From Limnochordia bacterium (GTDB lineage: Bacteria > Bacillota > Limnochordia > DUMW01): a stretch of DNA of 43,625 nt. The stretch lies in the NCBI GenBank assembly GCA_023230925.1, contig JALNWK010000023.1, positions 1-43,625 of the forward strand, read 5' to 3'. The notes below the pieces were generated by a model. That model saw only the letters and a list, made by a program, of their open reading frames with translations, made no database searches and was not told where the DNA came from. How positions within the stretch are numbered: the stretch's first letter is position 1; each line of letters begins with the position of its first letter. The translations under genes were made by a program, and so were the position numbers. Positions 23,423-32,732 of this stretch are shown piece after piece.

Positions 23423-24232
23423 TTGGATAAATCAACAATAATCGGCATAGTTCTTGGGGTCGTGGTGGTCGCAGGAGGTATCATTACCAGTGATGGCTCC
23501 GGGGGGTTCTGGAACTTTCCTTCTTTAGTCATTGTCCTGGGCGGTACCCTAGCTTCCACGGCGATCGCCTATCCTTGGGAACAGCTAAAACGTGTTCCAA
23601 AGGCCTTACGACAGGTTCTATCTCCGGACAATCGGGACATCCAGGAACTAATCGATCAGATTATTCAGATGGATGAAATGGCTCGGCGGCATGGACTGCT
23701 GGCCTTAGATGAGCAACTAGATACTATCGAGGATCCCTTTTTGCGGAGGGGTGTCATGCTGGTGGTTGACGGTGCAGATAAGGATAACCTCCAGGATGTG
23801 TTGGAGGCGGAGATCTTTGGAACCCAGCAGGAGATTGACGGTGATTGTCGGGTTTTCGAGACAATGGCTGGTATGGCCCCTGGATTTGGCATGGTGGGGA
23901 CCTTGATTGGCCTTATTAACATGCTCAGCAACCTGGAGGATGCTGAATCGGTGGCCCCGGCTATGGCAGTGGCACTAATTACAACGTTGTACGGTGTACT
24001 GATGGCCAACCTTATTTTCAGCCCGACCGCGGCTAAGCTTGCCGCCCGGGGTGAGCAAAGACTACGAGGCATGGAAGTAATCCTTGCCGGGGTCATGGGG
24101 ATCCAAGCCGGAGAGAACCCAAGAAACCTCAGGGAGTCTTTGGAAGTAATAGCTGGCTTGCGGCGGGAGGTGAGCCACCCTGGAACCGAAAGACCAGAGG
24201 AAGCGCAGAGCTCGATTGAGTGGCCTGCCTAG
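23423..24232 (+). CDS. motA: Flagellar motor stator protein MotA
   Basis: MotA forms the ion-conducting stator with MotB. The 269-residue protein has four membrane segments (about residues 4-22, 32-50, 147-170, 178-200) and the large cytoplasmic loop (about 55-145) with the conserved charged RRGVMLVVDGAD region, then MAGMAPGFGMVGTLIGLINM with the Pro important for torque. The start is TTG at 23423 behind AGAGGTGTCAGG. The last bases overlap motB, indicating coupled translation. Confidence 0.94.
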   Translation: MDKSTIIGIVLGVVVVAGGIITSDGSGGFWNFPSLVIVLGGTLASTAIAYPWEQLKRVPKALRQVLSPDNRDIQELIDQIIQMDEMARRHGLLALDEQLDTIEDPFLRRGVMLVVDGADKDNLQDVLEAEIFGTQQEIDGDCRVFETMAGMAPGFGMVGTLIGLINMLSNLEDAESVAPAMAVALITTLYGVLMANLIFSPTAAKLAARGEQRLRGMEVILAGVMGIQAGENPRNLRESLEVIAGLRREVSHPGTERPEEAQSSIEWPA

Positions 24233-25013
24233 GCGTACTAATCAAAATCAATGGTATATTACTTACTCTGATTTGGTCACGTTGCTTTTATGTTTTTTTG
24301 TGTTGTTATATAGCTTCTCGACTTTAGATGTGCAAAGGTTTCAGAGTGTTATTCGGGCCTTTCAAAGCATTTTTGGTTCAGGCATTATGGAAGGAAACAA
24401 CGGGGTTATGGATGATGCCCTAGAGGGTATTCAAATGGAGAACACCGATTATTCAACTACGTTATATGGACTGCTCAGAAGGGATTGGGAACAGCTAGAA
24501 GAGATTAGGGAGCAGTTGACGCAAATGCTACAGGTGCGGGGATGGGAAAGTTTTGTTAGTGTACACCGGGAGGAATGGGGATTGGTGCTCCGCTTTAAGG
24601 ACAGTGTCCTCTTTGAGTTGGGTAAGGCGGATTTGACTCCCGAGGCTTTGAACATCCTGGCGGAGATCAGCATTTTCTTGTCCCGATGGCCCAATCATGT
24701 AAGGATCGAAGGCCATACGGACAATTTACCTATACGAAATGAACGCTTCCCCTCAAACTGGGAGCTGTCCACGGCGCGAGCCACTACGGTACTGAGATTC
24801 CTGCTGGCGGAGGCAGACTTTGATCCGTTGAAGATCTCTGCGGTGGGCTATGGGGAGTATCGGCCCGTTGCTCCTAACGAAACGCCCGAAGAGCGGCAGA
24901 AAAACCGCCGGGTTGACATTGTTATCTTGCGGCAGTCCCTATGGGAGATGAATGATTTTGATATAGATCAGCTATTTATGGGGGAGGCGACAGAAGGTGG
25001 CGGAGACGAATAA
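24216..25013 (+). CDS. motB: Flagellar motor stator protein MotB
   Basis: MotB anchors the stator to peptidoglycan. The 265-residue protein has a short cytoplasmic end, one membrane helix with the ion-binding Asp19 in YITYSDLVTLLLCFFVLLYS, a plug and linker, and a C-terminal OmpA-like domain (about 130-235) with VRIEGHTDNLPI and the LSTARATTVLRFL helix. Whether H+ or Na+ is used cannot be told. The TTG start at 24216 lies inside the motA end. The stop overlaps fliL. Confidence 0.94.
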   Translation: MSGLPRRTNQNQWYITYSDLVTLLLCFFVLLYSFSTLDVQRFQSVIRAFQSIFGSGIMEGNNGVMDDALEGIQMENTDYSTTLYGLLRRDWEQLEEIREQLTQMLQVRGWESFVSVHREEWGLVLRFKDSVLFELGKADLTPEALNILAEISIFLSRWPNHVRIEGHTDNLPIRNERFPSNWELSTARATTVLRFLLAEADFDPLKISAVGYGEYRPVAPNETPEERQKNRRVDIVILRQSLWEMNDFDIDQLFMGEATEGGGDE

Positions 25014-25455
25014 GACCACTGGACGGTGGGGCTTTATCGTATTAATCGTATGCTTGGCGGTGGGGGTAACCGTTGGGTCCGCTCTGTTTACTTATTACCT
25101 CATTCAAGGGAAAGTGCCCTTGCCTGCCTTTGCTAAGAAGGAAGCGGATAAGATGGGCCCAATGGTTAAGTTCGATGAGCTTGTGCTTAATTTCGGTCCT
25201 CCCGAGCGACATGGTTACGTTAGGTTCAGGCCAGAACTGGAGCTTTATGAGGCCAAAGGGGTCAAGATAATTGATGATTGGATGCCGGCCATTCAAAATG
25301 AGATCATCCTTTATATCCGGGACTGTACCATACAGGACTTTGGTACTAGTGCCAGCCTAAGGAGAGTGGCCGATGACTTGGTGGACAAGTTGAATAACTT
25401 GTTACCATCGCCACAGATTGCGAGACTGTATTTCGTCGGTCTTGTCATTCAATAA
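24997..25455 (+). CDS. fliL: Flagellar basal body-associated protein FliL
   Basis: FliL stabilises the stator near the basal body. The 152-residue protein has one N-terminal membrane helix (about 11-36) and a periplasmic domain with the family's VRFRPELELY strand and the C-terminal R-R-V-A-D-D-L-V-D-K-L-N-N-L-L helix, ending LYFVGLVIQ. The GTG start overlaps the last codons of motB. Its position after motB is standard. Confidence 0.9.
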   Translation: MAETNKTTGRWGFIVLIVCLAVGVTVGSALFTYYLIQGKVPLPAFAKKEADKMGPMVKFDELVLNFGPPERHGYVRFRPELELYEAKGVKIIDDWMPAIQNEIILYIRDCTIQDFGTSASLRRVADDLVDKLNNLLPSPQIARLYFVGLVIQ

Positions 25456-25474
25456 AAGGTAGGGAGATAGGAAC

Positions 25475-25813
25475 GTGGGAAAGCCACAGCTAGAAGTTCG
25501 CCAAGTGAAATTCGCCCAGTTTGCACCGGAATCCGCCGCAGATGTATTTGTCCAAGGGGAGGAAATGATGGATCTGCCGGTGGAGGTAATCTGCGAACTC
25601 GGTACAGCCAGCCTATCCATTGAGGAGATCGCCATGCTGAAGACAGGAACGGTGATTGTCCTTAACCGGGGTGCAGGCGAACCCATTGCCCTAAAGGCCA
25701 ATGGTCGTCAGATTGCCGAAGGCGAGATCTTCCTATTGGATAATCGGCTTACATGTAGAGTGTCTCGGTTGACCTTTGTGCCGAAAAAAGAAGCGAAGGA
25801 GATAACTGAGTGA
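25475..25813 (+). CDS. Short FliN-like SpoA-domain protein
   Basis: The 112-residue protein is mostly one SpoA (FliN C-terminal) domain: DLPVEVICELGTASLSIEEI, then L-K-T-G-T-V-I-V-L-N-R-G-A-G-E-P-I-A-L and N-G-R-Q-I-A-E-G-E-I. SpoA domains form the base of the C ring and the export cup that binds FliH. It is placed between fliL and fliO, where fliN often lies. The same operon also has fliM and fliY with SpoA domains, so this is a third copy. GTG at 25475 after GGGAGATAGG; its end overlaps fliO. Confidence 0.85.
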   Translation: MGKPQLEVRQVKFAQFAPESAADVFVQGEEMMDLPVEVICELGTASLSIEEIAMLKTGTVIVLNRGAGEPIALKANGRQIAEGEIFLLDNRLTCRVSRLTFVPKKEAKEITE

Positions 25814-26175
25814 AACTGCCAAGGAAAGCCCTCATCTTTGGAGGCATCGGTCTTGTCGCATTAGTAATCTCGGTGGTAATTCCCAATAAGGGTGATGTTG
25901 GGTTTTACCGGCAGATGTTAGTTGTCCTGGCCCTGCTGTTATTCTTGCTTATGGCTCGGGAGCTGTTACTTTGCACCCAAGGGGAGAGTAAGGACAAACG
26001 AGGCCAGATCACCATTACCGGATGCCAGAAACTAGGGCCAAGCAGTGGAATTTGCGTGGTAGAGGTATTGGACCATGTGTTAGTTATTGGGTTTACTAAG
26101 GAGCAGATTCAGCTACTTTGTGAGCTGCCAAAGAAGGATAGTCAAAAGAAGGAAACTGAAAATGACCAGGGTTGA
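25810..26175 (+). CDS. fliO: Flagellar export protein FliO
   Basis: FliO helps assemble the FliP ring. The 121-residue protein has two hydrophobic stretches (about 9-25 and 34-52), then a small soluble domain with the FliO-type pattern L-G-P-S-S-G-I-C-V-V-E-V-L-D-H-V-L-V-I-G. The family is weakly conserved, but location directly before fliP and this layout support the call. The GTG start overlaps the upstream gene and its end overlaps fliP by 14 bases. Confidence 0.8.
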   Translation: MKLPRKALIFGGIGLVALVISVVIPNKGDVGFYRQMLVVLALLLFLLMARELLLCTQGESKDKRGQITITGCQKLGPSSGICVVEVLDHVLVIGFTKEQIQLLCELPKKDSQKKETENDQG

Positions 26176-26923
26176 TGTAGCTAAGTATTGTCTCATTTTT
26201 GTTGTGGTAAGTATCGTGATGGTGCTAGGGGTGGGATGCGCCTTGGCCCAACCGGAGTCATTCTTAGAACTTATTGATGAGCCCGGTTCCAGGGAGGCCT
26301 ATGTGGCCCTTGAGATACTAGCGGTGTTAACGTTGTTGTCATTGGCTCCGGCGTTGGTGATCACGGTTACATCTTTTACGCGGATCATAATTGTGTTGTC
26401 CTTTCTGCGCAGTGCCCTGGGGACTCAACAGTTGCCACCAAACCAAGTGATTATTGGCATGGCTTTGTTTCTAACCTTTTTTGTAATGGCCCCGGTGGGT
26501 CAACAGATTAATGATCTGGCTTTGCAGCCATATCTGGCCGAGGAGATTAGTCTTAGCGAGGCCGCCACCCGAGGCATATCTCCCCTGCGGGATTTTATGT
26601 TCTCCTTTACCCGGGAGAAGGATCTAGAGGTTTTTGTGGAGCTGGCTGGGATTGGGGAGCTTTGGGATCAAGATGATGTCCCCACCCATGTACTAGTGCC
26701 AGCATTCATGATCAGTGAGTTACGAACGGCTTTCCAGTTGGGGTTTTTGTTGTTTATCCCCTTCCTTGTGATCGATATAATTGTGGCCAGCACCCTGATG
26801 TCCATGGGCATGATGATGCTTCCACCGGTGATTATTTCTTTGCCCTTTAAGATTCTGCTGTTTGTGTTGGCCGATGGATGGAATCTAGTGATTAGATCGT
26901 TGCTTATGACCTATCAAAGGTAG
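26162..26923 (+). CDS. fliP: Flagellar export gate protein FliP
   Basis: FliP forms the core of the export channel. The 253-residue protein has a cleavable-looking signal sequence (about 1-29, ending LGVGCALAQ) and the membrane segments of the family with the motifs TSFTRIIIVLSFLRSALGTQ, PPNQVIIGMALFLTFFVM and the later IPFLVIDIIVASTLMSMGMM. Start ATG 26162 is chosen because it overlaps the fliO stop and gives the signal peptide at the N-terminus. Confidence 0.96.
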   Translation: MTRVDVAKYCLIFVVVSIVMVLGVGCALAQPESFLELIDEPGSREAYVALEILAVLTLLSLAPALVITVTSFTRIIIVLSFLRSALGTQQLPPNQVIIGMALFLTFFVMAPVGQQINDLALQPYLAEEISLSEAATRGISPLRDFMFSFTREKDLEVFVELAGIGELWDQDDVPTHVLVPAFMISELRTAFQLGFLLFIPFLVIDIIVASTLMSMGMMMLPPVIISLPFKILLFVLADGWNLVIRSLLMTYQR

Positions 26924-26935
26924 GGGTGAGCATTC

Positions 26936-27205
26936 TTGAATGAGCTTTGGGTCATTAACATTACACGTCAAGCGATCACCACCACTTTGCTGGTGGGGGG
27001 ACCCTTGTTGGGTGTTGGGCTTTTGGTCGGCCTTGTGATCAGCATTATACAGGCAGTAACCCAGACCCAGGAACAGACCCTGGTCTTTGTTCCTAAGATC
27101 CTGGCGGTAATGGCTGTGCTGCTCCTCCTGGGGCCATGGATGGCACGGATCATGTTGGATTTGGTTAACCGACTATGGGTTGATGTTTGGCTTAGTTTGT
27201 TTTAA
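26936..27205 (+). CDS. fliQ: Flagellar export gate protein FliQ
   Basis: FliQ is the small gate subunit with two membrane helices. The 89-residue protein shows both (about 14-37 and 50-72) and the family signature VGLVISIIQAVTQTQEQTLV followed by F-V-P-K. It starts with TTG at 26936, 12 bases after fliP, behind AGGGGTGAG. Normal length. Confidence 0.96.
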   Translation: MNELWVINITRQAITTTLLVGGPLLGVGLLVGLVISIIQAVTQTQEQTLVFVPKILAVMAVLLLLGPWMARIMLDLVNRLWVDVWLSLF

Positions 27206-27220
27206 GGAGGGAACTTCCTA

Positions 27221-27994
27221 GTGGACCTGCAGCTTGAGCTTAATCGCATATTCCTGGTCTTTACCCGCACTGCAGGGATCCTGGCGGGAACCCCGGTGCT
27301 AAGTGGCAGAACCGTACCCTTAGCGGTGAAGCTCTGGGTGACGATGACCGTTGCCCTGTGTCTTGCGCCAGTAGTATCGACAAGTGCCAAGGTGCCTACT
27401 GGTTGGGCGCCCTTTGTGCAAGCAATCCTTAGGGAGGCCTTGATTGGTTTTACTATTGGCTTTGTGGTTTTGCTGTTCTTTTTAGCGGTGCAGATGGCCG
27501 GAACCCTCATTGATCTACCTATTGGTTTTCGCATGGCTGAGATCGTTAGTCCCCAAGTGGATGCCCGGTCGGCGCCCTTAGGACAGTTGTATTTTCTTAC
27601 CGCGGTCCTCATATTGCTGGCCACTGACGGGTATCAGTGGATCTTCCGCGCTATTGCCGAAAGCTTTGAGGTATTACCCCTACTCGCCGCTCCAAGGGGT
27701 TTTGCGGGAACCATCGCCGAGGGAATGGCACTTTTGATTCATCGGTTGCTTAAGATTAGCCTCCAGATCGCCTTCCCGGTGATGGCGGCGATTTTCATCG
27801 CGGATGTTCTATCGGGGATCATCTCCCGGGCGGTGCCCCAGATTAACATTTTTATCTTGGGCTTTCCGATTAAGATCATCCTGGGACTTTTAATGGTGAT
27901 GTTAACCATGCCCTATTTCGGTAGCTTCCTTAAGGGAGTCTTCGAGTTTATGGGTCGCACATTGTTCGAAGTAATCGCGGCCTTGGGGAGTTAA
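27221..27994 (+). CDS. fliR: Flagellar export gate protein FliR
   Basis: FliR completes the FliPQR gate. The 257-residue, strongly hydrophobic protein has the typical early RTAGILAGTPVLSGRTVPLA pattern, later IGFTIGFVVLLFFLAVQMAG and, near the C-terminus, N-I-F-I-L-G-F-P-I-K-I. GTG at 27221 after AAGGAGGGAAC. fliR ends four bases before flhB. Confidence 0.95.
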   Translation: MDLQLELNRIFLVFTRTAGILAGTPVLSGRTVPLAVKLWVTMTVALCLAPVVSTSAKVPTGWAPFVQAILREALIGFTIGFVVLLFFLAVQMAGTLIDLPIGFRMAEIVSPQVDARSAPLGQLYFLTAVLILLATDGYQWIFRAIAESFEVLPLLAAPRGFAGTIAEGMALLIHRLLKISLQIAFPVMAAIFIADVLSGIISRAVPQINIFILGFPIKIILGLLMVMLTMPYFGSFLKGVFEFMGRTLFEVIAALGS

Positions 27995-27998
27995 GAAT

Positions 27999-29087
27999 AT
28001 GAGCGAGCTGTTGCGGTGGGATTTGCAGCTATTTGCAGAGGAAAAGACCGAAGAGCCAACGGAGAAGAAAAGGCGAGATACGCGAAAGAAGGGACAGGTG
28101 GCCAAAAGCCAAGAACTAGGCGTGGCGGCCAGTATCATTGCCTTGTTTGCGGGATTTCATCTTTGGGGGGACCATCTTGTCAGAGGCCTATATCAGTTTA
28201 CATATAGGTGGTTTTTCACCCTTGGGGATAAACCGGTTAATGTTGAAAGTGTTGGGGAAATCGCTAAGACAAGCGTTACCAACATATTGTACCTGACGAT
28301 GCCGGTGTTTCTGGTTAGTATTACCCTGGGGCTTTTTGTAAACTTCGCCCAGGTAGGATTCATGTACACTCCCGCGGCGATCTCACCGAAGCTGGAGCGG
28401 CTCAATCCCTTGGAGGGGTTGAAAAGAGTCTTTTCCAAAAGAGCTTTGGTACAGCTGGTAAAGTCCCTGGCAAAGCTCACACTCCTTGGGGTGGTGGCCT
28501 ATGTACAGATCCGGCGGGATTACCCGGCCCTAGTTGCCAGTATGGGCCTTTCCATAGAAGAGAACCTGGTGGTCTTTGGTCAGTGGATTCTAAGTTTTGG
28601 CATGCGGCTTGGTTGGATCTTATTGGCCCTGGCGGTATTTGACTACGCCTACCAAAGGTGGGAGTATACGCAGAATATTAAGATGACCAAAGAAGAGCTG
28701 AAGGAGGAGTACAAGCAGACCGAGGGTGACCAGTTAGTTCGCTCCAGGATCCGACGGAAGCAAAGAGAGCTGGCCACCAGAAGAATGATGCAGATGGTAC
28801 CCAAGGCAGATGTGGTAATCACTAACCCGACCCACATTGCGGTGGCCCTAGCCTATGACCTAGAACAGCGGCCGGCCCCGGTGGTGGTGGCTAAGGGTAA
28901 GGGGCCTGTGGCCGAAAGAATTAAGGACATTGCCCGGGAAAACGATGTATACATCATGGAGAATCCCCCCTTAGCCAGGACCCTGTACCAGTCGGTGGAG
29001 ATAAACCACATCATACCAGAGGAATTGTTCCAGGCGGTGGCAGAGGTCTTAGCCTTTGTTTATCGACTTAAGGGCAAGACGCTTTAG
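27999..29087 (+). CDS. flhB: Flagellar export switch protein FlhB
   Basis: FlhB changes export specificity from hook to filament. The 362-residue protein starts with a charged end including F-A-E-E-K-T-E-E-P-T-E-K-K, four membrane helices (about 34-210) and a cytoplasmic domain with the autocleavage site NPTH at residues 276-279 in DVVITNPTHIAVALAYD. Cleavage between N and P is the normal maturation. It works with FliK, whose long form is encoded upstream. Confidence 0.97.
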   Translation: MSELLRWDLQLFAEEKTEEPTEKKRRDTRKKGQVAKSQELGVAASIIALFAGFHLWGDHLVRGLYQFTYRWFFTLGDKPVNVESVGEIAKTSVTNILYLTMPVFLVSITLGLFVNFAQVGFMYTPAAISPKLERLNPLEGLKRVFSKRALVQLVKSLAKLTLLGVVAYVQIRRDYPALVASMGLSIEENLVVFGQWILSFGMRLGWILLALAVFDYAYQRWEYTQNIKMTKEELKEEYKQTEGDQLVRSRIRRKQRELATRRMMQMVPKADVVITNPTHIAVALAYDLEQRPAPVVVAKGKGPVAERIKDIARENDVYIMENPPLARTLYQSVEINHIIPEELFQAVAEVLAFVYRLKGKTL

Positions 29088-29101
29088 GAAGGAGTAAGTA
29101 C

Positions 29102-31156
29102 ATGGCCACAAAGAGGATGAAGCAATCAGCCGGATACAAGGATGTCGTAGTGATGGTGGGGATCATTGGTATTGTGATCATGATGGTGGTACCCCTCCCT
29201 CCATATATCTTGGATCTACTCCTTGCAGCAAACATCAGTTTTGCAGTGGTGCTTTTGCTTTTGAGTATGAATGTCAAAAGTCCCCTGGACTTTTCCATAT
29301 TTCCGCCGGTCCTATTGGTTGCCACTCTATTTCGATTGGCCTTAAATGTCTCTTCCACGAGACTGATCTTGCTCCACGGATATGCGGGCAGAATCATCCT
29401 CGCCTTTGGCAACTTCGTGGTGGGTGGGAACTATGTAGTAGGTCTTGTAGTCTTTCTTATCTTAGTGATCATCCAATTCGTGGTGATTACGAAAGGTTCT
29501 GAGCGTGTGGCGGAAGTGGCTGCTCGATTCACCCTTGATGCCATGCCCGGAAAGCAGATGAGTATCGATGCCGATCTAAATGCGGGATTAATCGGTGAGG
29601 ATGAGGCCCGAAAGCGCCGGCAGGATGTGGCCAGGGAAGCAGATTTTTATGGGGCTATGGATGGCGCCAGTAAGTTTGTCAAGGGTGATGCCATTGCCGG
29701 GATTATCATCACCTTTATTAATATCGTGGGTGGATTAATTATTGGGGTGGTCCAAGGGGGCCTTAGTGTTGGCGATGCCATCCAGAAATATACCCTGCTA
29801 ACCGTAGGGGATGGCTTGGTCAGCCAAATTCCGGCTCTGCTCATTGCCACGGCCACCGGGATGATTGTGACCAGAAACGCCTCCACGGGGAATCTCGGAG
29901 AGGTGTTTCTAGAACAAGTTGGGGCCCAACCCAAGACTATTGGCATTGCCGCCGGGGTACTTGTGGTATTCAGTTTAATCCCGGGGCTGCCCTTTTTCCC
30001 TTTTCTAATGATTGGTCTTTTGCTCGGGATTACCGCCTATCGGCTGACAAGTGCTGGCAAACAGGCAGAAGAGGAGTATAGATTAGAAAAAGCTAAGGAC
30101 GAGCAGCAACGTTCTGAGATCATTACCCCTGAGGATGTACTTGAAATGATCAAAGTGGATCCCTTAGAGGTAGAGATTGGGTATGGCTTGGTGGTGCTGA
30201 CCGATGAGAAGCAAGGTGGGGATCTTTTAAGCCGTTTCGGTGCCGTACGCAAGCAGTGTGCTCTGGAACTAGGCATGGTGGTACCGATGATTCGGATCCG
30301 GGATAATGTCCAATTGGGCATGCACAATTACACGGTTAAGATCTACGGTGCTAAGGTGGGTGAAGGGGAATTACGGCCCAATAGACTTCTGGCACTGTGT
30401 TCAGAACCCATGGAGGAGCTGGCGGGTGAACATGTGAAGGATCCCACCTTTGGGATGCCTGCGGTGTGGATCCAAGAGGAGCAAAGGGATGAGGCGGAAG
30501 CCCTAGGTTGTACTGTCGTCGATCCATCGACGGTGTTGGTTACTCATATTACCCAGGTAATCAAGGACCATGCCCATGAACTCCTTGGACGCACGGAGGT
30601 GAAGAAACTCCTAGATAGCCTCAAACAAGATCACGGGCCCTTGGTCGATGAGCTGGTGCCAAATCAACTGAGCATCAGCCAGATCCAAAGTGTTCTCAAG
30701 AACCTATTAAAGGAAGGAATCAGCATTCGGAACCTCGTCGGGATCCTTGAGGCCATGGCGGATCATGCCGGTAGTGCTGATTCCATTGAGACCCTCACCG
30801 AGTATGTAAGGCAGTCCCTGTCTCGGCAGATTACCGAGGAGTATCTAGGACCCGATGGAATCTTGAGGGTGATTCGCCTGGACCCTGCCCTGGAGGCGGT
30901 ACTGGCCGAAGAGGCGAAAACCGGGGGGATCATTGAGGCCCAATTTGTGCATCGGCTGATGCACCGTCTGATGCAGGAGATACAAAAACTGGCGGCAGGC
31001 GGTTACCCGCCAGTAGTGCTGACATCAGCGCCAGCCCGCCCAGTATTTCGGCGGATTATCGAACCGTTGGTGCCCCAGCTGATTGTTCTATCCTTCAATG
31101 AGATTGATCCAAAGATTCAACTGGAAGTAGTGGGGATGGTTAACCATGAGAATTGA
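29102..31156 (+). CDS. flhA: Flagellar export gate protein FlhA
   Basis: FlhA forms the nonameric ring that docks chaperone-substrate complexes and couples ion flow to export. The 684-residue protein has eight N-terminal membrane segments (about 20-315), the FHIPEP-type motif VAARFTLDAMPGKQMSIDAD then L-N-A-G-L-I-G-E-D-E-A (about 138-165), and a large cytoplasmic domain (about 340-684). Length is normal. ATG follows AGGAAGGAGTAAGT. flhF and flhG usually come next; instead a sigma factor gene follows. Confidence 0.97.
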   Translation: MATKRMKQSAGYKDVVVMVGIIGIVIMMVVPLPPYILDLLLAANISFAVVLLLLSMNVKSPLDFSIFPPVLLVATLFRLALNVSSTRLILLHGYAGRIILAFGNFVVGGNYVVGLVVFLILVIIQFVVITKGSERVAEVAARFTLDAMPGKQMSIDADLNAGLIGEDEARKRRQDVAREADFYGAMDGASKFVKGDAIAGIIITFINIVGGLIIGVVQGGLSVGDAIQKYTLLTVGDGLVSQIPALLIATATGMIVTRNASTGNLGEVFLEQVGAQPKTIGIAAGVLVVFSLIPGLPFFPFLMIGLLLGITAYRLTSAGKQAEEEYRLEKAKDEQQRSEIITPEDVLEMIKVDPLEVEIGYGLVVLTDEKQGGDLLSRFGAVRKQCALELGMVVPMIRIRDNVQLGMHNYTVKIYGAKVGEGELRPNRLLALCSEPMEELAGEHVKDPTFGMPAVWIQEEQRDEAEALGCTVVDPSTVLVTHITQVIKDHAHELLGRTEVKKLLDSLKQDHGPLVDELVPNQLSISQIQSVLKNLLKEGISIRNLVGILEAMADHAGSADSIETLTEYVRQSLSRQITEEYLGPDGILRVIRLDPALEAVLAEEAKTGGIIEAQFVHRLMHRLMQEIQKLAAGGYPPVVLTSAPARPVFRRIIEPLVPQLIVLSFNEIDPKIQLEVVGMVNHEN

Positions 31157-31185
31157 CGGCACCTGTTGGCAAGGGAGTGACTGGC

Positions 31186-31971
31186 ATGTTTCAAAGGGAG
31201 AATATTGAGGCCTATAAAGTACAAAGCCCGAGGGAAAGGCAAAGAGAGGAACTGATCAGTGACCACTTATCCTTAGTGCGTCGTATTGCCGAGCGGTTGG
31301 CCATTGGGTTACCGAACCACATGCAAGTAGATGATCTAGTGGGCTATGGATACCTGGGCCTAATCGAAGCAGCCCAGCGGTATGACCCCTGTCAAGGCGT
31401 TTTGTTCTCCACCTTTGCCTCCAAAAGGATTCGGGGAGCGATGCTGGATGGGATTCGCTCCGAGGATTGGCTCCCCGATAGCCAAAGGCGGAAGATCAAA
31501 GCCATGGAGCGGGCCTATGCGGAGCTTGATGGAAGGTTTGGTCGTCCCGCGACCGATGCGGAGGTAGCGGATGCCCTACACATTGATCTTACAGAGTTGT
31601 ATGACCTACAGCAGAAGGCTTCATCTACCACGATGCTTTCCTTGGAGCTAATGATTAGCTCCCCTGATGGCGACGGGGGACAGCTGTCTGACCTCATCGC
31701 GGATCGACAGGCTGTTAACCCCCAACAGAGGGTAGTTGAGGAGGATCTCAGGAACAGACTAGCCCAAGCAATTGGCTCCTTGCCCGAAAGGGACCAGATG
31801 ATCTTGTCTTTGTATTACTATGAGGAGCTGACCATAAGTGCCATTGGTGAGGTACTTGGGATCTCCAAAGGAAGGGTATCTCAGCTACACACCAGGGCCA
31901 TTATGCGACTTAAGAGCATGCTTGAAGACGAGGCCCATGAGTTACTTAAGCTAGGAGAGGAGGTGTGTTAG
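31186..31971 (+). CDS. fliA: Flagellar sigma factor (FliA/SigD/WhiG family)
   Basis: This 261-residue sigma-28-type factor has region 2 (DDLVGYGYLGLIEAAQRYDP ... FSTFASKRIRGAMLDGIRSE then D-W-L-P), region 3 (AMERAYAELDGRFGRPATDA) and region 4 with the HTH ISAIGEVLGISKGRVSQLHT. It would recognise TAAA-N15-GCCGATAA promoters such as the one at 10202. ATG 31186 with AAGGGAGTGAC; the frame is open to 31153. Being in the flgB operon places it under the c-di-GMP switch. No anti-sigma factor FlgM is seen in the window. The gene ends one base before flgF. Confidence 0.93.
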   Translation: MFQRENIEAYKVQSPRERQREELISDHLSLVRRIAERLAIGLPNHMQVDDLVGYGYLGLIEAAQRYDPCQGVLFSTFASKRIRGAMLDGIRSEDWLPDSQRRKIKAMERAYAELDGRFGRPATDAEVADALHIDLTELYDLQQKASSTTMLSLELMISSPDGDGGQLSDLIADRQAVNPQQRVVEEDLRNRLAQAIGSLPERDQMILSLYYYEELTISAIGEVLGISKGRVSQLHTRAIMRLKSMLEDEAHELLKLGEEVC

Positions 31972-32709
31972 ATGATTCGAGGTCTTTACACCGCGGCAAG
32001 TGCCATGGTATTAGGTGATACCCAAATGAATGTGATTGCCCACAATTTGGCCAATGCCTCCACCAATGGATTTTACCGGCAGTTACTGATTCAACAGGGG
32101 AGCGGTGGTCAAGAGGTACAAAGAAACGACGGGACCCGAACAGTCCCTATTGGGGATCTGGCCACTGCAGTGATCGCAGAGGAACTCTTTGTAGATACCA
32201 GTCAAGGTTCCCTGATTGAAACCGGTAACGTTTTTGACCTAGCCATTGAGGGAGAGGGTTTTTTCGCAGCGCGAACGCCAAGAGGCATTCGCTATACCCG
32301 CTGTGGGGCTTTGGCCCTGTCCCCAGAGGGCTCATTGGTCACCGAACAAGGCTACCACGTCCAGGGACTAAACGGTGATATTCAGCTAGAAAAGGCTGAG
32401 TTTAGTGTGAGCCCATCTGGGGAGATCTTCCAAGAAGACCTAATCGACAAACTGCAGATTGTGAGGATTCCCCGGGAAGCTTTGCTTGCCGAAGGCCATA
32501 GCTTCTATGCGCTGAAATCCATGGAGGGTGTTGAGTTAGCCGAGGATTGTATGGTGGTGCAAGGCACATTAGAGCAGACCAATGTTAGTGTCATTGAAGA
32601 GATGGTAAGGATGATCAGTGCAGTGCGGGCCTATGAAACGGCCCAGCGTTTGATTACCGCCCAGGACGAAGTCCTCGGGTTTGCGGTGGAAATAGGTAAG
32701 GTATCTTAA
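31972..32709 (+). CDS. flgF: Flagellar basal-body rod protein FlgF-like
   Basis: A 245-residue distal or proximal rod protein of the FlgE/F/G family: N-terminal IRGLYTAASAMVLGDTQMNV then I-A-H-N-L-A-N-A-S-T-N-G-F, the middle NVFDLAIEGEGFFAARTPRG and a C-terminal EQTNVSVIEEMVRMISAVRA then Y-E-T-A-Q-R. It directly precedes flgG, and is shorter, as FlgF usually is. The ATG follows AGGAGAGGAGGTGTGTTAG and touches the sigma factor stop. Confidence 0.9.
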   Translation: MIRGLYTAASAMVLGDTQMNVIAHNLANASTNGFYRQLLIQQGSGGQEVQRNDGTRTVPIGDLATAVIAEELFVDTSQGSLIETGNVFDLAIEGEGFFAARTPRGIRYTRCGALALSPEGSLVTEQGYHVQGLNGDIQLEKAEFSVSPSGEIFQEDLIDKLQIVRIPREALLAEGHSFYALKSMEGVELAEDCMVVQGTLEQTNVSVIEEMVRMISAVRAYETAQRLITAQDEVLGFAVEIGKVS

Positions 32710-32732
32710 AGAAAAATGGGAGGTAATTAATC

